From CAZSAL01 sp964604825 (GTDB lineage Bacteria > Elusimicrobiota > Elusimicrobia > 2-01-FULL-59-12), in contig CAZSAL010000013.1 of NCBI GenBank assembly GCA_964604825.1, positions 1-57,144 on the forward strand: DNA of 57,144 nt, written 5' to 3'. The notes beneath the pieces were generated by a model. That model did not search any database. It had not been told where the DNA came from and saw only the letters and a list, made by a program, of their open reading frames with translations. The position numbers and the translations under genes are program-made. Positions 41,779 through 51,800 of this stretch are shown here, one piece after another. Numbering within the stretch: the stretch's first letter is position 1; every line of letters begins with the position of its first letter.

Positions 41779-43169
41779 CAGGCGTCACGGCTGCAGGTGG
41801 TAAACAGGTAATCGAGAAGTTCTACAGACAGGTCGATTTCGTCCTGGGTTATTTCCAGAGAAGGGGCCAGAGTAAAAACATTCTTGTAATGGCCTCCGAT
41901 ATCCAGAACCAGACCCATCGGGCCCCTGGAGGTCGGAATTCCCCCGGCCAGTCCAGCTTCGAATATTTTGTCAGCCAGCGACCGGTCGGGCGTAAAGCGG
42001 TCCGTCCGGGTGACCTCGATACGCAAGGCCAACCCCATGCCGGAAACATCGCCGATGGTCTTATGCCTTTTTTTCAGATCTTCGAGCCGGCTCAGAAAAT
42101 ACTTCCCGGACTCGGCCACGCGCCGGATGTAGTTCCTTTTCTCTATCCACTCAAGCGTGGCCAGCGCCGCCGCAGTTCCAAGGGGATTCGCGGAAAATGT
42201 GGAGTGGGTAGACCCGGCGGGAAACTTCTGAGGCGATATCAGCCTTTCTTCCGCCCATATGCCGGATATCGGGTTTAATCCGTTGGTCATAGCCTTTCCA
42301 AAAACGACGATGTTTGGCTTTACTCCGAAATTCTCAATGGCCCAGAACTTCCCGGCGCGAAAGAATCCCATCTGGATCTCATCGTCGACCATAAGGATCC
42401 TGCGTTCATTCAGTATTTTTTGCAACCTGGAGAAGTACTCCGGCGGAGGAACGATGTACCCGCCCGTGGCCTGGATAGGCTCGACATAGAACGCCGCAAA
42501 TTCGGATTCCTGCGCTTTGACATCCCATACGGAGTTATATTCCGTCTCGAAGAGCCGCTCGACCTGATTGACGCAATAATATTGGCAGCTGTCGAGTTTC
42601 TTGCCGTAAGGGCACCGGTAACAGTAGGGATAGGGAATGAAATTGGCCCGGTTCGAGAAATGGCCGAAGCGCCGCCGATAACGATAGCTCGAGGTGATTT
42701 CCGAAGCGCCAAGCGTCCGTCCGTGATACCCCCCCATGAAAGCGAAAAAGAGGCTCTTCCCGGTCTCATTGCGTACAACCTTCATGGAATCTTCTACGGC
42801 CTGCGCTCCGCCGACGTTAAAGTGAATCCGGCCTTCCATCCCAAAGGCGCGTTTACATTCCCGGGCCAGTTTCTCGGAGAGAAGGATTTTTTCCTGATGC
42901 AGGTACTGGCAGGCGAGCTGCGGCAGTTTGTCCAGCTGATCTTTCAACGCCTGTATGATAGCCGGATTACCGTAACCGAAATTGACAGCGGAATACCACA
43001 TCTGAAGATCCAGGAAAGGTTTGCCGGAGTTGTCGTAGAGGAATATCCCTTCACAACGCTCGAAGATCTTCGGGACGGGCGAGTAATGCACGGTATCGCC
43101 ATACGAGCAGTACCGGGCCTCCTTTTCGCGCAGAGAATCGTCGGAGTTAGCAGGGACTTCTGATTTCAT
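41778..43169 (-). CDS. class III PLP-dependent aminotransferase
   Basis: A 463-residue enzyme of the acetylornithine/4-aminobutyrate/glutamate-1-semialdehyde group. It shows FLDLQMWYSAVNFGYGNP, the MVDDEIQMGF Asp block and the PLP Lys in VVFGKAMTNGLNP. A Cys cluster (CYRCPYG, then Cys twice within 13 residues) lies mid-protein, as in some archaeal-type members. The physiological amine is unknown. It lies between the hydrolase and phosphatase genes with tiny overlaps, so the three probably serve one pathway. Confidence 0.88.
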   Translation of the reverse strand: MKSEVPANSDDSLREKEARYCSYGDTVHYSPVPKIFERCEGIFLYDNSGKPFLDLQMWYSAVNFGYGNPAIIQALKDQLDKLPQLACQYLHQEKILLSEKLARECKRAFGMEGRIHFNVGGAQAVEDSMKVVRNETGKSLFFAFMGGYHGRTLGASEITSSYRYRRRFGHFSNRANFIPYPYCYRCPYGKKLDSCQYYCVNQVERLFETEYNSVWDVKAQESEFAAFYVEPIQATGGYIVPPPEYFSRLQKILNERRILMVDDEIQMGFFRAGKFWAIENFGVKPNIVVFGKAMTNGLNPISGIWAEERLISPQKFPAGSTHSTFSANPLGTAAALATLEWIEKRNYIRRVAESGKYFLSRLEDLKKRHKTIGDVSGMGLALRIEVTRTDRFTPDRSLADKIFEAGLAGGIPTSRGPMGLVLDIGGHYKNVFTLAPSLEITQDEIDLSVELLDYLFTTCSRDA

Positions 43170-43867
43170 GCGTTGACTAAATCTTTCTGGAAGAGGGATT
43201 CGGCTACTTCAAAAAGCGATACATACGGATGGCACGGGATGCCCTGTTTCTCGCACCAGCTGAGCAAAGCGCCTTTGCCATAAACTTCGTCCATTTGTTT
43301 GGAAACGCATAAATCGGACAGGCCATCGCCGATGTAGGCGCACCGGGTTCCCGAAAGACGGATGGACCCGGTCACTTCGCATTTGCATGTCCCGGCGCCC
43401 CGCGCGCATTGTCTGGACGCATAGGGGAACTGCAGAGCGGGAGATCCGCCGTCGGGCCAGACCAGACGGTTTGCGTAAAACGGAATATGCTGAAGTCCAT
43501 GCTGCTGCAGGACCGTCCGGACTATGATGTCCAGACCGTCGCTAACGATAGTCAAAGATGTTCCATGCATACGGCTGAGCCGGTCCAGTTCAAATATTCC
43601 TTCATCTATGGTAAGCGTCCGAATGAAGCGCTCCAGCTCTTTGCGGTCCGTCCGGATAAGTTCCACCTGGCGGGAAAGGCATTCCTGGCTGGAGATCTCG
43701 CCGCTTTCCCAGCACACTTCCCACTCCCGCCATTTCGGCAGGGCATAACGCTGCAGGACGGCATCCGTGCCGTCTATTGATGTGATGGTACCGTCAAAAT
43801 CGCAGAAGATCTGCAAAGAATGAGCGGACGAATTCAGAAGATGTTCCTTTTTATGGTGGTTCTTCAT
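43166..43867 (-). CDS. HAD-superfamily phosphatase (MtnX/SerB-like)
   Basis: A 233-residue phosphatase. The nucleophile motif is FCDFDGTIT (D23, D25), with a later TIVSDGLD and the acidic AYIGDGLSDLCVS. It resembles MtnX-type and phosphoserine-type phosphatases (HAD-IB). A methionine-salvage role is unproven, as no other mtn gene is in the window. ATG 43867 is chosen; the longer TTG start adds 27 residues with no pattern. It heads the three-gene unit. Confidence 0.82.
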   Translation of the reverse strand: MKNHHKKEHLLNSSAHSLQIFCDFDGTITSIDGTDAVLQRYALPKWREWEVCWESGEISSQECLSRQVELIRTDRKELERFIRTLTIDEGIFELDRLSRMHGTSLTIVSDGLDIIVRTVLQQHGLQHIPFYANRLVWPDGGSPALQFPYASRQCARGAGTCKCEVTGSIRLSGTRCAYIGDGLSDLCVSKQMDEVYGKGALLSWCEKQGIPCHPYVSLFEVAESLFQKDLVNA

Positions 43868-44071
43868 AGTCGACAATTTTGGAATGTTAGCATTTTTTGT
43901 AGATGCAATCGCCGGACCTGCGTCGCCGCGGCGAACGCCTGCTCGCAAAATGGCGACGAACGTATCTCGTCCCGTTCCTTTGCGTTCTTGGACGGGACGT
44001 ACCGCCCCATTAAATAAATGGGATGCGGTACGTGAAGCGGGCCTCGTGAAGCGCAGACTTCTCTATTCGCT
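43868..44071. other. intergenic region with hairpins after the giant genes
   Basis: A 204-bp interval. At 43998-44033 there is a strong inverted repeat (GTACCGC...GCGGTAC with CCATT...AATGG inside). It has no T-run on either side, so I do not call it a terminator. It runs into the heptamer element at 44033-44090. Upstream of the HAD gene the sequence is AT-rich near 43870-43900 and may contain its promoter, but no clear -35/-10 pair stands out. Confidence 0.5.
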
Positions 44072-44090
44072 TCACGCATAACGCTTCACA
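44033..44090. repeat. palindromic heptamer element E overlapping a stop codon
   Basis: Left arm TGAAGCG-GGCCTCG-TGAAGCG (44033-44053) and right arm CGCTTCA-CGCATAA-CGCTTCA (44068-44088) are tandem heptamers and mutual complements. The stop codon of the 1590-residue protein (44072-44074, minus strand) and its last five or six codons are inside the right arm. Confidence 0.75.
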
Positions 44091-47000
44091 CGCCGAGACG
44101 GCAACACGACCAGGCCTTCGGGATCTCCGGTTTTCGTAGCTTTGGAAACCAAGCTCCCGATTTCCTCAACCATTAGAAGCGGCTGGCGGAATTCGGGATC
44201 TAATTCGTCAACCCTAAAAATATCCCGAGGGATTTCCGCTTCGGCCGGGCTATCCGGCGACGATTTCGACACGGAAATGTTCAGGTAGCCACACAGCATC
44301 TCCGTCACAAAGTCGGCGAAGTGGAGTGCCCCCTTGTGATGAGCCTTCAGCACGGCAAGGCCCGCGTCCAGCAGTTCACTTGCCGGCGGCGGCTTCAGCC
44401 CGGCCTTTCGAAATGCCTGGCGGATGATCTGCAACTGCGCGCGTGCCCCTTCGTGAGGTTCCGTGGACACGCCACCGTTCATCTGAACCCTTTCCAATTT
44501 CCCCGCATAGTTAAGATAGCGTCTTATCGCTGTCAGATTAATTCCGAAGCCTTTGCCCATGCTTTCGGCGAACAGGTCAGCGATGAATTCATGGATCATC
44601 TCGCTGGACAGGCCCCTGACATGAAATCTCGCCTCGTCATTCAGATACCGGTGCCCCGTTTCGTGGGTGAGCGAAGAGATGAGGAGCGCCTCCGGGCGAT
44701 CGGTTGTCAAAAAACTCCGTGTGCCGATCAGAAAATCATCATCGACTTCCCATAGGGATTCCAGGATTCGGCCCTTGGATAATTCACATGAGAGCAGCCC
44801 GAATCCCATAGGGCTGATGACAGGGACAGATTCACCGGCGGCGACCCAGGCCGCGGTCACCAGCATCTTGACTTCCTCATCGCGCAGTTCCATCCCGTCA
44901 ACGAGGCGGGGGAAGGCTCCATCGCCTGTCAGAAACTCCTCGACGATCCGTCCGGCGGCTCCCCTCAGCAGGTCCAGATCGTAATTGAATTCCCCATTCC
45001 CTGATCCGTAGTCAGATACTTCAACGCCAGAGAGGAATTGTCGCGCCACAAGAAGGTGCACGGCATAGAGTCTCAGGCGCGCATTAAAATTTTCATCAGC
45101 CATGACGGTTCGCAGAATCTGCCTCCAATCCTGAAACCGCCTCAGGATCAAATAGCCTTTCTGCGGATCCGCCTCCACATGTTCATCGCGCAGGAGTCGC
45201 AACAGATCTGAAATCCCGACTATATCCCCAAGGAGGGGTCTCCACCAAGTCTCTGACCCAAGTGTCCTGGCAATTTTATCGACGGATTGCGGGGACAGCC
45301 TATTAAATATTCCCACCAGATACGACCGGGCCTGCCGAAAAATCTCCGGATGGCCCTTCGGATCAAAAGCGACGGCTTCCAGAACACGCACCGCCTCAAG
45401 GCCCAGCTCGCGATGCATCGGATTCGGGCTCCAAAGGGCCTCCCAGGCCAACCCGGTGATACCATTGAAAACATGGATGAGCTCCAGAATTTTAGCTTTC
45501 GCTAGTGGAACGTCTTCCGGATGATCCGGGCGCGGAATTTCAGGAAGAATCTCTCTGGAGAGGGACTCAAGCCTTGAAGCGAAACGGCCCAAGAGCCTCT
45601 CCCGAACATCGACCGGCGCTTCCGTCAGGGTGAGCAGGAGGCCGGCCTCTGACGGCATCGATTCCACCGGCAGCACATCGGCCAGTCGCTGAAAGAGGGC
45701 CGGCTCGCTGCGCAGGTAGGCCAGCAAAGGAATCACCAGGAGACGGACGATCCAGCGGAGGGCTGGAGAATCCGCATCAGCGGACTGTTGCCGTTCGGCC
45801 TCGCTAAGAAGAGACTCGAAAACAACCGCACCGCGATCCTTATAGAGCAAATTGTCTAGAACGCCTTCGATCTCCTGCCGCTCAAATTCAGCCTCATCCT
45901 TGAGGAAAGCGAGCCTCTTGCGCAGGGAGACATCGCGAAGACCTTTCGTCCTTTCCTCAAAATCTGCGCGGAAACGCGCCTGATCGGGTTCATCGGGAAT
46001 TATTTCAAAATATTTTTCCCAACCCGCGATACCGGCAACCCGCGCGAGGGGAAGTCGCCGTTCATATCGGAACGACTGTCGGTAATCCGCCAGAAGAAGT
46101 TGCTCCACCGGGACATAGCGCTCAGGGTCGATCGTTACCTGCGATTCGATAAGAGAATTCAGACATTCAAAAACTTTACGCTTTTCCACCTTAAAGAGCG
46201 CCGGATCCCTTGCATGCTCGTAAAGATGGCGAATCAGACGGCCAATCACCTCTGGATTTTGGGTCCAGAGCATGGGAATTATCGCGAGAAACTTCTCCTG
46301 CGGCGGTCCTTGGGCGGGGATCGCCAAATCAGCGATCAGGTGCGCCCAGAGACGGCCCTCCACCACACTGTTGGGAAACGTCCTCAACTTCTTGAGAATA
46401 GCCATGGGATTCCAACCCGCCGGAATATCACCCGACTCCACCCAGGCTATCAGATCGTCAACGGACCGTTCAGGTCCATTCATCGGTGGCGCGGGATTCC
46501 CCGCCGCAGATAGCTCGCGCAGACGCTGCTTCTCAATCAATGCTTCCAGAAGGGTCCCATCCTCTTGCCGCGAGACGGTTCGGCGAACGCTGTCCCGTTC
46601 ATCTTGGAATTGCCACAGGAGCGCCCCGGGCCGGCGAATTCCCGCTTCCCGCGCCAGCCGTTCCGCCTCGGCCATCGTGACGCGGCCCTGGATGCGCAGT
46701 GTCATTTCGCGGTCTCGCCACGGGGCAATCTCCCGCTGCCAGGCCCGCAAAGCGTAATGGACCTCAAACCCCGCGTTCTTAGGGTCGGCCATCTTGACGC
46801 GGTACCATTGTCGATCCCGCACATAATTGAGAATCTGGTCGGCGGTGAGCGCACCGGCTGCCGCCATCGCGTGGCCGCCCTCATGCAGAATCGCGAGACC
46901 ATGGTCCAGCTCTTCTTCGGTCGCTCCCACCAGGTACCCGTACTCCGGATCATAGGAACCGATACCATGAATCTCATACGGATTCTTGTCCAGATCCAGA

Positions 47001-48844
47001 ATGACCCCTGGACGGTTTTCTTCCATCATCCAGCGGATAATTTTATCGTCCAGCCCGCCGCTGGAACAGGTGGCATGAATTTCAGCGAGGTATTTCGGCG
47101 TCACCGGATAGGCCTTGATTCGGATAACATGTTGTTCGCCGGTCTGCGTATGTTCCGCCTTGATCTCCAGTTCGTCCTGATCGGCGTCATACTGCGGTTG
47201 CGCAAGAAACCGGTAATGCCCCATCGCACCGCCCGCGCCAGCCGATTCCCTGCCGGGGGGATCTCTCTTGACGCCCAGGACCGCGGCGGCCATCGTTATC
47301 GCCCGATCAAGAATAAATTCAATCCGGTCTTCGGTAACTTCTGAATGGGGGTTTGAAGACTGGTTGACCAGTTGATAGCGGACGTCAGTGCGTTTGGATT
47401 CATCGGCCAAGGAGCGAACGATAGGCGCGATGGCCTCAGGGCCCAGTATTCCCATATTGTCACGAACCATCCGCGCCGCAACCAGGAGGTGGACGGGATT
47501 GCAATCCTTCATCCCCCCTGCTCGGGACGCGCTCGGAGACCGTTTGCGGCTGAAACGGCCGCGTCTGATTTCCTCTAAACTCTTAATACGTGACAGGGTC
47601 GGGAACCCTCCCTGAAGGAAATGTCCGGGATCGTCCTCCCCCAAATCCTCCGCAGGCGGCAGGCCGAGCGGCGGGCGGAAACATAATTGGAAAGCCCGTT
47701 CCGCGCGTTGAAAATCTCCGGCGGCCCGTCGCAAACGATCGATGTACGGCTTCTTGCCGTTGAGGACATTCCGAAGCGCTTTCTCTTCGTCCGGGCCTAG
47801 TCCATACCGGCTCACGATATGTTGAATCAAAGCTTCATCCTCTGACATGACCTTAGTCGACGGGGGCGTCAGATCACGCCTGTCGTCTGGATCCCGGAGC
47901 ACAACCCCCGGGGGCAGGAGAGGCGGGATATCGTCATTCCAGAAGCCTAGAAATGTGAGCATATCCTCTACCAGGCACTGTAAACCCTTGATATCTTTCG
48001 ATTCTTCGGCGGTCATATCCGTCCCGAATACGCCTGAAAGATAACCCCGTAACCCGCGCTCACCATCCGTACTGAAAGAAGTGACGGCGTGCACCGCGAA
48101 TTCTTCCATAATCCAATCCCGCACCCCCGTGTCCGAATGAAGAGGCATTTCGGGATTATCGATCTCCACCGGTTTACCGTAAAGTCCCAGAAAATTGATG
48201 GTCGCCGAATACCCCAGACCGGCTGCCACCGAACTGGCGTCTGCAATTCTGCCGGTGATGTTCCGGAACAAACGCACCCATTCCGCGCTTTGACGAATCA
48301 TCCGATGGATGCTCTCATGAAAGCTTGCGGTTTCTTTGAGCCACTGAATGCCCACAAAGTTTTCAATCTCATTCCAGTTCAGGAACAGCTTTTCGGAGAC
48401 GACACCCCAGGCAGTCGCCCAGACGATCCCCGCCGCCCTGGCAGTCAACTTTTCGTCGATCAGGTGACTACTGCCGTCTGGTTCCGTCCAAGCCAGACCA
48501 TGCTTCTCGACAATGTCGCATTCACCATTCTCAATGAACCCCTCTCGGCGCAACGACTCCATTATTTGCTGCCAGATGACGACGCGAGGGCGATAGGTCC
48601 TTCTGTACTCGTCCGCTGAAATCATGGTTGGCACTGGAAGTGGCTGCGGGTACCAGGGGTTGATCGCGGCGAGCGCCTGATCATCGAACAGAGAAGACGA
48701 ACCGGAGCATCGGAGAACCGGAGCGTCAGAGAAAAGTCCCTTCACTCGTTCTCCAGTTCGCCGGTTCCACGGCTCTGCCGTCTGGAACATGAGCGCGGTA
48801 ACCAGCAGGACCGCCACAACGCGGTTGAAGGCGCGACTGGTCAT
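44072..48844 (-). CDS. giant exported protein with three HExxH zinc-protease-like motifs
   Basis: A 1590-residue protein of unknown family. Residues 1-25 look like a signal-peptide start (basic head, then VVAVLLVTALMFQ). Residues 26-50 are encoded by a repeat shared with the next gene, and an AxA-type cut site (DQALAA) follows at 55-60. Three HExxH motifs stand out: HESIH (176-180), HEGGH (654-658) and HETGH (1394-1398). The last has a downstream Glu (HEFIADLFAE, 1418-1427), as in gluzincins. Between them are long helical stretches (about 800-1300) resembling alpha-solenoid repeats. ATG 48844 overlaps the upstream stop (ATGA); a longer start at 48949 is unlikely. Confidence 0.75.
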   Translation of the reverse strand: MTSRAFNRVVAVLLVTALMFQTAEPWNRRTGERVKGLFSDAPVLRCSGSSSLFDDQALAAINPWYPQPLPVPTMISADEYRRTYRPRVVIWQQIMESLRREGFIENGECDIVEKHGLAWTEPDGSSHLIDEKLTARAAGIVWATAWGVVSEKLFLNWNEIENFVGIQWLKETASFHESIHRMIRQSAEWVRLFRNITGRIADASSVAAGLGYSATINFLGLYGKPVEIDNPEMPLHSDTGVRDWIMEEFAVHAVTSFSTDGERGLRGYLSGVFGTDMTAEESKDIKGLQCLVEDMLTFLGFWNDDIPPLLPPGVVLRDPDDRRDLTPPSTKVMSEDEALIQHIVSRYGLGPDEEKALRNVLNGKKPYIDRLRRAAGDFQRAERAFQLCFRPPLGLPPAEDLGEDDPGHFLQGGFPTLSRIKSLEEIRRGRFSRKRSPSASRAGGMKDCNPVHLLVAARMVRDNMGILGPEAIAPIVRSLADESKRTDVRYQLVNQSSNPHSEVTEDRIEFILDRAITMAAAVLGVKRDPPGRESAGAGGAMGHYRFLAQPQYDADQDELEIKAEHTQTGEQHVIRIKAYPVTPKYLAEIHATCSSGGLDDKIIRWMMEENRPGVILDLDKNPYEIHGIGSYDPEYGYLVGATEEELDHGLAILHEGGHAMAAAGALTADQILNYVRDRQWYRVKMADPKNAGFEVHYALRAWQREIAPWRDREMTLRIQGRVTMAEAERLAREAGIRRPGALLWQFQDERDSVRRTVSRQEDGTLLEALIEKQRLRELSAAGNPAPPMNGPERSVDDLIAWVESGDIPAGWNPMAILKKLRTFPNSVVEGRLWAHLIADLAIPAQGPPQEKFLAIIPMLWTQNPEVIGRLIRHLYEHARDPALFKVEKRKVFECLNSLIESQVTIDPERYVPVEQLLLADYRQSFRYERRLPLARVAGIAGWEKYFEIIPDEPDQARFRADFEERTKGLRDVSLRKRLAFLKDEAEFERQEIEGVLDNLLYKDRGAVVFESLLSEAERQQSADADSPALRWIVRLLVIPLLAYLRSEPALFQRLADVLPVESMPSEAGLLLTLTEAPVDVRERLLGRFASRLESLSREILPEIPRPDHPEDVPLAKAKILELIHVFNGITGLAWEALWSPNPMHRELGLEAVRVLEAVAFDPKGHPEIFRQARSYLVGIFNRLSPQSVDKIARTLGSETWWRPLLGDIVGISDLLRLLRDEHVEADPQKGYLILRRFQDWRQILRTVMADENFNARLRLYAVHLLVARQFLSGVEVSDYGSGNGEFNYDLDLLRGAAGRIVEEFLTGDGAFPRLVDGMELRDEEVKMLVTAAWVAAGESVPVISPMGFGLLSCELSKGRILESLWEVDDDFLIGTRSFLTTDRPEALLISSLTHETGHRYLNDEARFHVRGLSSEMIHEFIADLFAESMGKGFGINLTAIRRYLNYAGKLERVQMNGGVSTEPHEGARAQLQIIRQAFRKAGLKPPPASELLDAGLAVLKAHHKGALHFADFVTEMLCGYLNISVSKSSPDSPAEAEIPRDIFRVDELDPEFRQPLLMVEEIGSLVSKATKTGDPEGLVVLPSRRVKRYA
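48671..48789 (-). repeat. 119-bp N-terminal block, copy 2 (octamer palindrome)
   Basis: This block matches 56890-57008 at 111 of 119 positions with no gap. It contains purine-rich octamers (CGGAGCAT, CGGAGAAC, CGGAGCGT) facing pyrimidine-rich ones (CCGGTTCG, CCGGTTCC type) across a short spacer, so it can fold on itself. In the gene frame it encodes NRRTGERVKGLFSDAPVLRC and its flanks, just after the signal core. Confidence 0.9.
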
Positions 48845-51800
48845 GCCGCTGCCGCCATTCCGTTCGCAGGGCTGCAAACCCGAATCCTCACCGGAGTGGC
48901 CGTAGGAGGAACCTGCGTCGGCATCCTGGTGAAAGCAGTGTCCATCCACCTGGACATTGCTTCCGACGTTGTTAGAACGTTAAGGACGAGCTTTTTGGGA
49001 GCGCCAGCGTTTAATACTCGACGCATGAAACCGTCGACGACGATTTTTACTTCAATGGACCCTGGCAGGGGAATGTCCGAAGGAATAAACTCCTCTTTCT
49101 CTTTCTCGGAGGGGATCGGGACTCCGCGAAGCCTGCCCTCTGAAGAAAGCAGCGCAAGAGCGGATCCCAGACGTGTTTTCCAAATTTCGCGTTCCCTATA
49201 GCAATAACAAAAAGCCAGGATCGCGGGTATGGGAAGCGTCACAGTCAATGACAGGGAGTCGTCCTGCAGAGCTGCCAGATCGCTAAGGAGATCTTTGAGA
49301 TACTCCCAGATGCAGTAAGCCAGTTTCCCCCCGGCCAAGATGATATGCCACGATCGGGATTCCATTGAAGCAGGTGGAAAGAAATAAACGTCTTTCCAAT
49401 AGATATTTCTACTCCAGCGAATAGGGGTGTTCGGACCTGCGTTCCATTCGTTGACTGCAGTCCGAAGGCGCTCGATTTCGATGTCGATGTCCTCCCGATC
49501 TGCAGTGTCGTAAATGATCGCAACTTGTGTTACGGAGGGTGTCCTCCAGGATTGATTGGTGGCCAACGAGGCGAGAGCGTTACGGCTTAATTCCTTTGCC
49601 GGCAAGTGACCGTCGGGAACGGTCTCAAGGATGTCGGCGACTTTCAGCGCAAGTGAAAAGGAAGCTTCGGCCAGCTTCCCGAGCGCCAAGATGGCGACGG
49701 AGGCGGCGAATTCCCCCGCACGAGGGGAATACAGAATCTTTTCCAAAAGCAGGAGTTGCCCGCTGGGGTCTTCATCGCTCGGTTTCTTGTAGAGTTCGGC
49801 GGCCACCCAGGCCAGCACGCGGTCCGAGACAAACTCATTACATACCAGACCGGCCAGGTCTTTTCCCGGCCCACGGTTGCTTAACAAACCATCGCGCGCG
49901 TCCACCTGCAGTCGTTGAGATTCCGTAACGGATGCGGGGGACGTTATAAAGAATGCCCCCACCGCCAACAGCGCCGCGCCGACGAGGCCCGCCGCAAAGG
50001 TCTCGGAGTGGTGTAGAAGATTTCCCATCAAGCTGCTGAAATCGATACCCGCGAGGTCGGCGTTCATGAGAAGCCCGGAGCCCAGGACTGGAACATGCGC
50101 GGCAAAGAATTTCAGTATCCAACCCAGCGAGAGCGAACTTGCCATTGCCAGGAGGATGCCCGGCAGGGAACCGTAACGACTGGGTCTCGTCGGAAAAATA
50201 AGGCCAAGCTCCCTCGCCAGTCGATCGATGGCCTCAACGGTCCGGCCATCCCGGTACCATTCCTCAATGGTTGTTGGTTCCACACCTGTATTCCAGCGGC
50301 GGTTCATCTCCTCCACAAAATATCTGGGCCTCCAGTTCCAGTTCCGGAGGATGGCGCCGGCCAGGATTATGGCGCGGGTTTCGATATTGTTGAACTCGGG
50401 AGAAATCCCGGCCGCATCCGAGGCCCGTTTTTGATCATCAACGAGAAATGCCACGTTCGGGTCAATGATTTCGCCCTGCGCATCCAGCACCCAGAGATCC
50501 CGGAGCTCTCTCTCCAGGTCTTCTTTGGTGGAAGCGTTTCCATATTGCCGTCTTCTTATGAACGTCCTATTAACATCTCCTCCCGCTTCTACAAAATCTC
50601 TGATCAACCATTCCCGCCGGGTATGCTTTTGCATTACCGCCTGGCTGTTCGAAATCCCAAGTTTGATCAGTTTCAGACGTACAAAGTTTTGGTCCATCCC
50701 CAGCATGCGAGCCATCACCGGCACATCGCACTGCGCCAAAATAAACTGCCGGGTTCGAATTTCAACAAGGGCTTCGTCAACAGGTTTAGCCTGTAGCCCT
50801 CGTCGGGTTCCGGTCTTAGCCGGGACGTCAGGCTTTGCTGGCGATACTGCCGGCGGGGCGATTGATTCCTCAGCGGGCGCGACCACCTGACTGATGGGAG
50901 ATGCAGGGGTTTCCTCGGCAACAGGGGTAGCGCTCACGCTGGGCTTTGAACCAGACCGAGGTCGTTTCCTTTTTAGCCGCGCTTGAATCAACGCCTTCAC
51001 AAATTTTCCAACAGTCAGGTCTGGTCTGAGGCTCTCCAGATGATCACGAAGCCTGGCCAATTCCTGGCCGGCGGGTGTTGCCAGTTGTTCCGGAGAATCA
51101 ATATCTCCCAGACGAAGCGTTCCCTCTTCAATCTGAGTACACAGCCGCTCGATCGTCTCCCTGTACGGATTATTTTTTTTATCACTCAGGCCCAATAGCA
51201 AGCGGGTCGCTCCGGTACTAATCTGGTCGCGCATCATCTCGGCTTGCGCTCTGTAAGATGGGCCGTCTATCTCGCTCGAGTCAGATGTTTTCAGCAGCCA
51301 TGGCAGAATAAATAGCGTTGCACCGGCGATGAGCGATCTTGCGCCCATCGCGGGGTCGGCGCCGCCCATCTGCGCGGCGTGGCCGACCTCGGCGCCGATC
51401 AGCATCATGCCCGCAAGCTTCATAGCCCAGGCGAGACCTGTTGTTCCGACAGCCATAATGCCTGGAATAGATTTCAGATATCCTGGGTATTTGTATACGG
51501 TTTCGGCGGGGATATTTCTGAGAAATTGGACGACTTTGTCTGAGGTCCACGCTGGTGGACGGCCTGTCCGGGCCATACCATAGACAGGCGAAAATGAAGC
51601 GTCTCCCTTTAGCCGGGCGATGAACCACTTGAAGAGCTGATAGAGGTTCCAGCTGAGATGCGGAATGATCGGCGCGGCCAGCGCTCGCCCGAAAACCCAG
51701 GCCGCCAGCGACAAGTCTAGCGGTTGGTGTTGATAAACGGCCAGCGCGCCGAAAATGGCGGAAAGGGTCAAGCCTACGAGCCAGAAGGCCCCCTCAATAT

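Noticed and set aside
43998..44033. Rho-independent terminator after the giant genes
   Set aside because: The hairpin is strong, but no T-run follows on either strand and it merges with a repeat element.
51646..51660. CPBP/CAAX protease domain in the 2741-residue giant
   Set aside because: Only the HxxxN-like motif is visible; the EExxxR and FxxxH motifs are not evident, so I mention it only as a resemblance.
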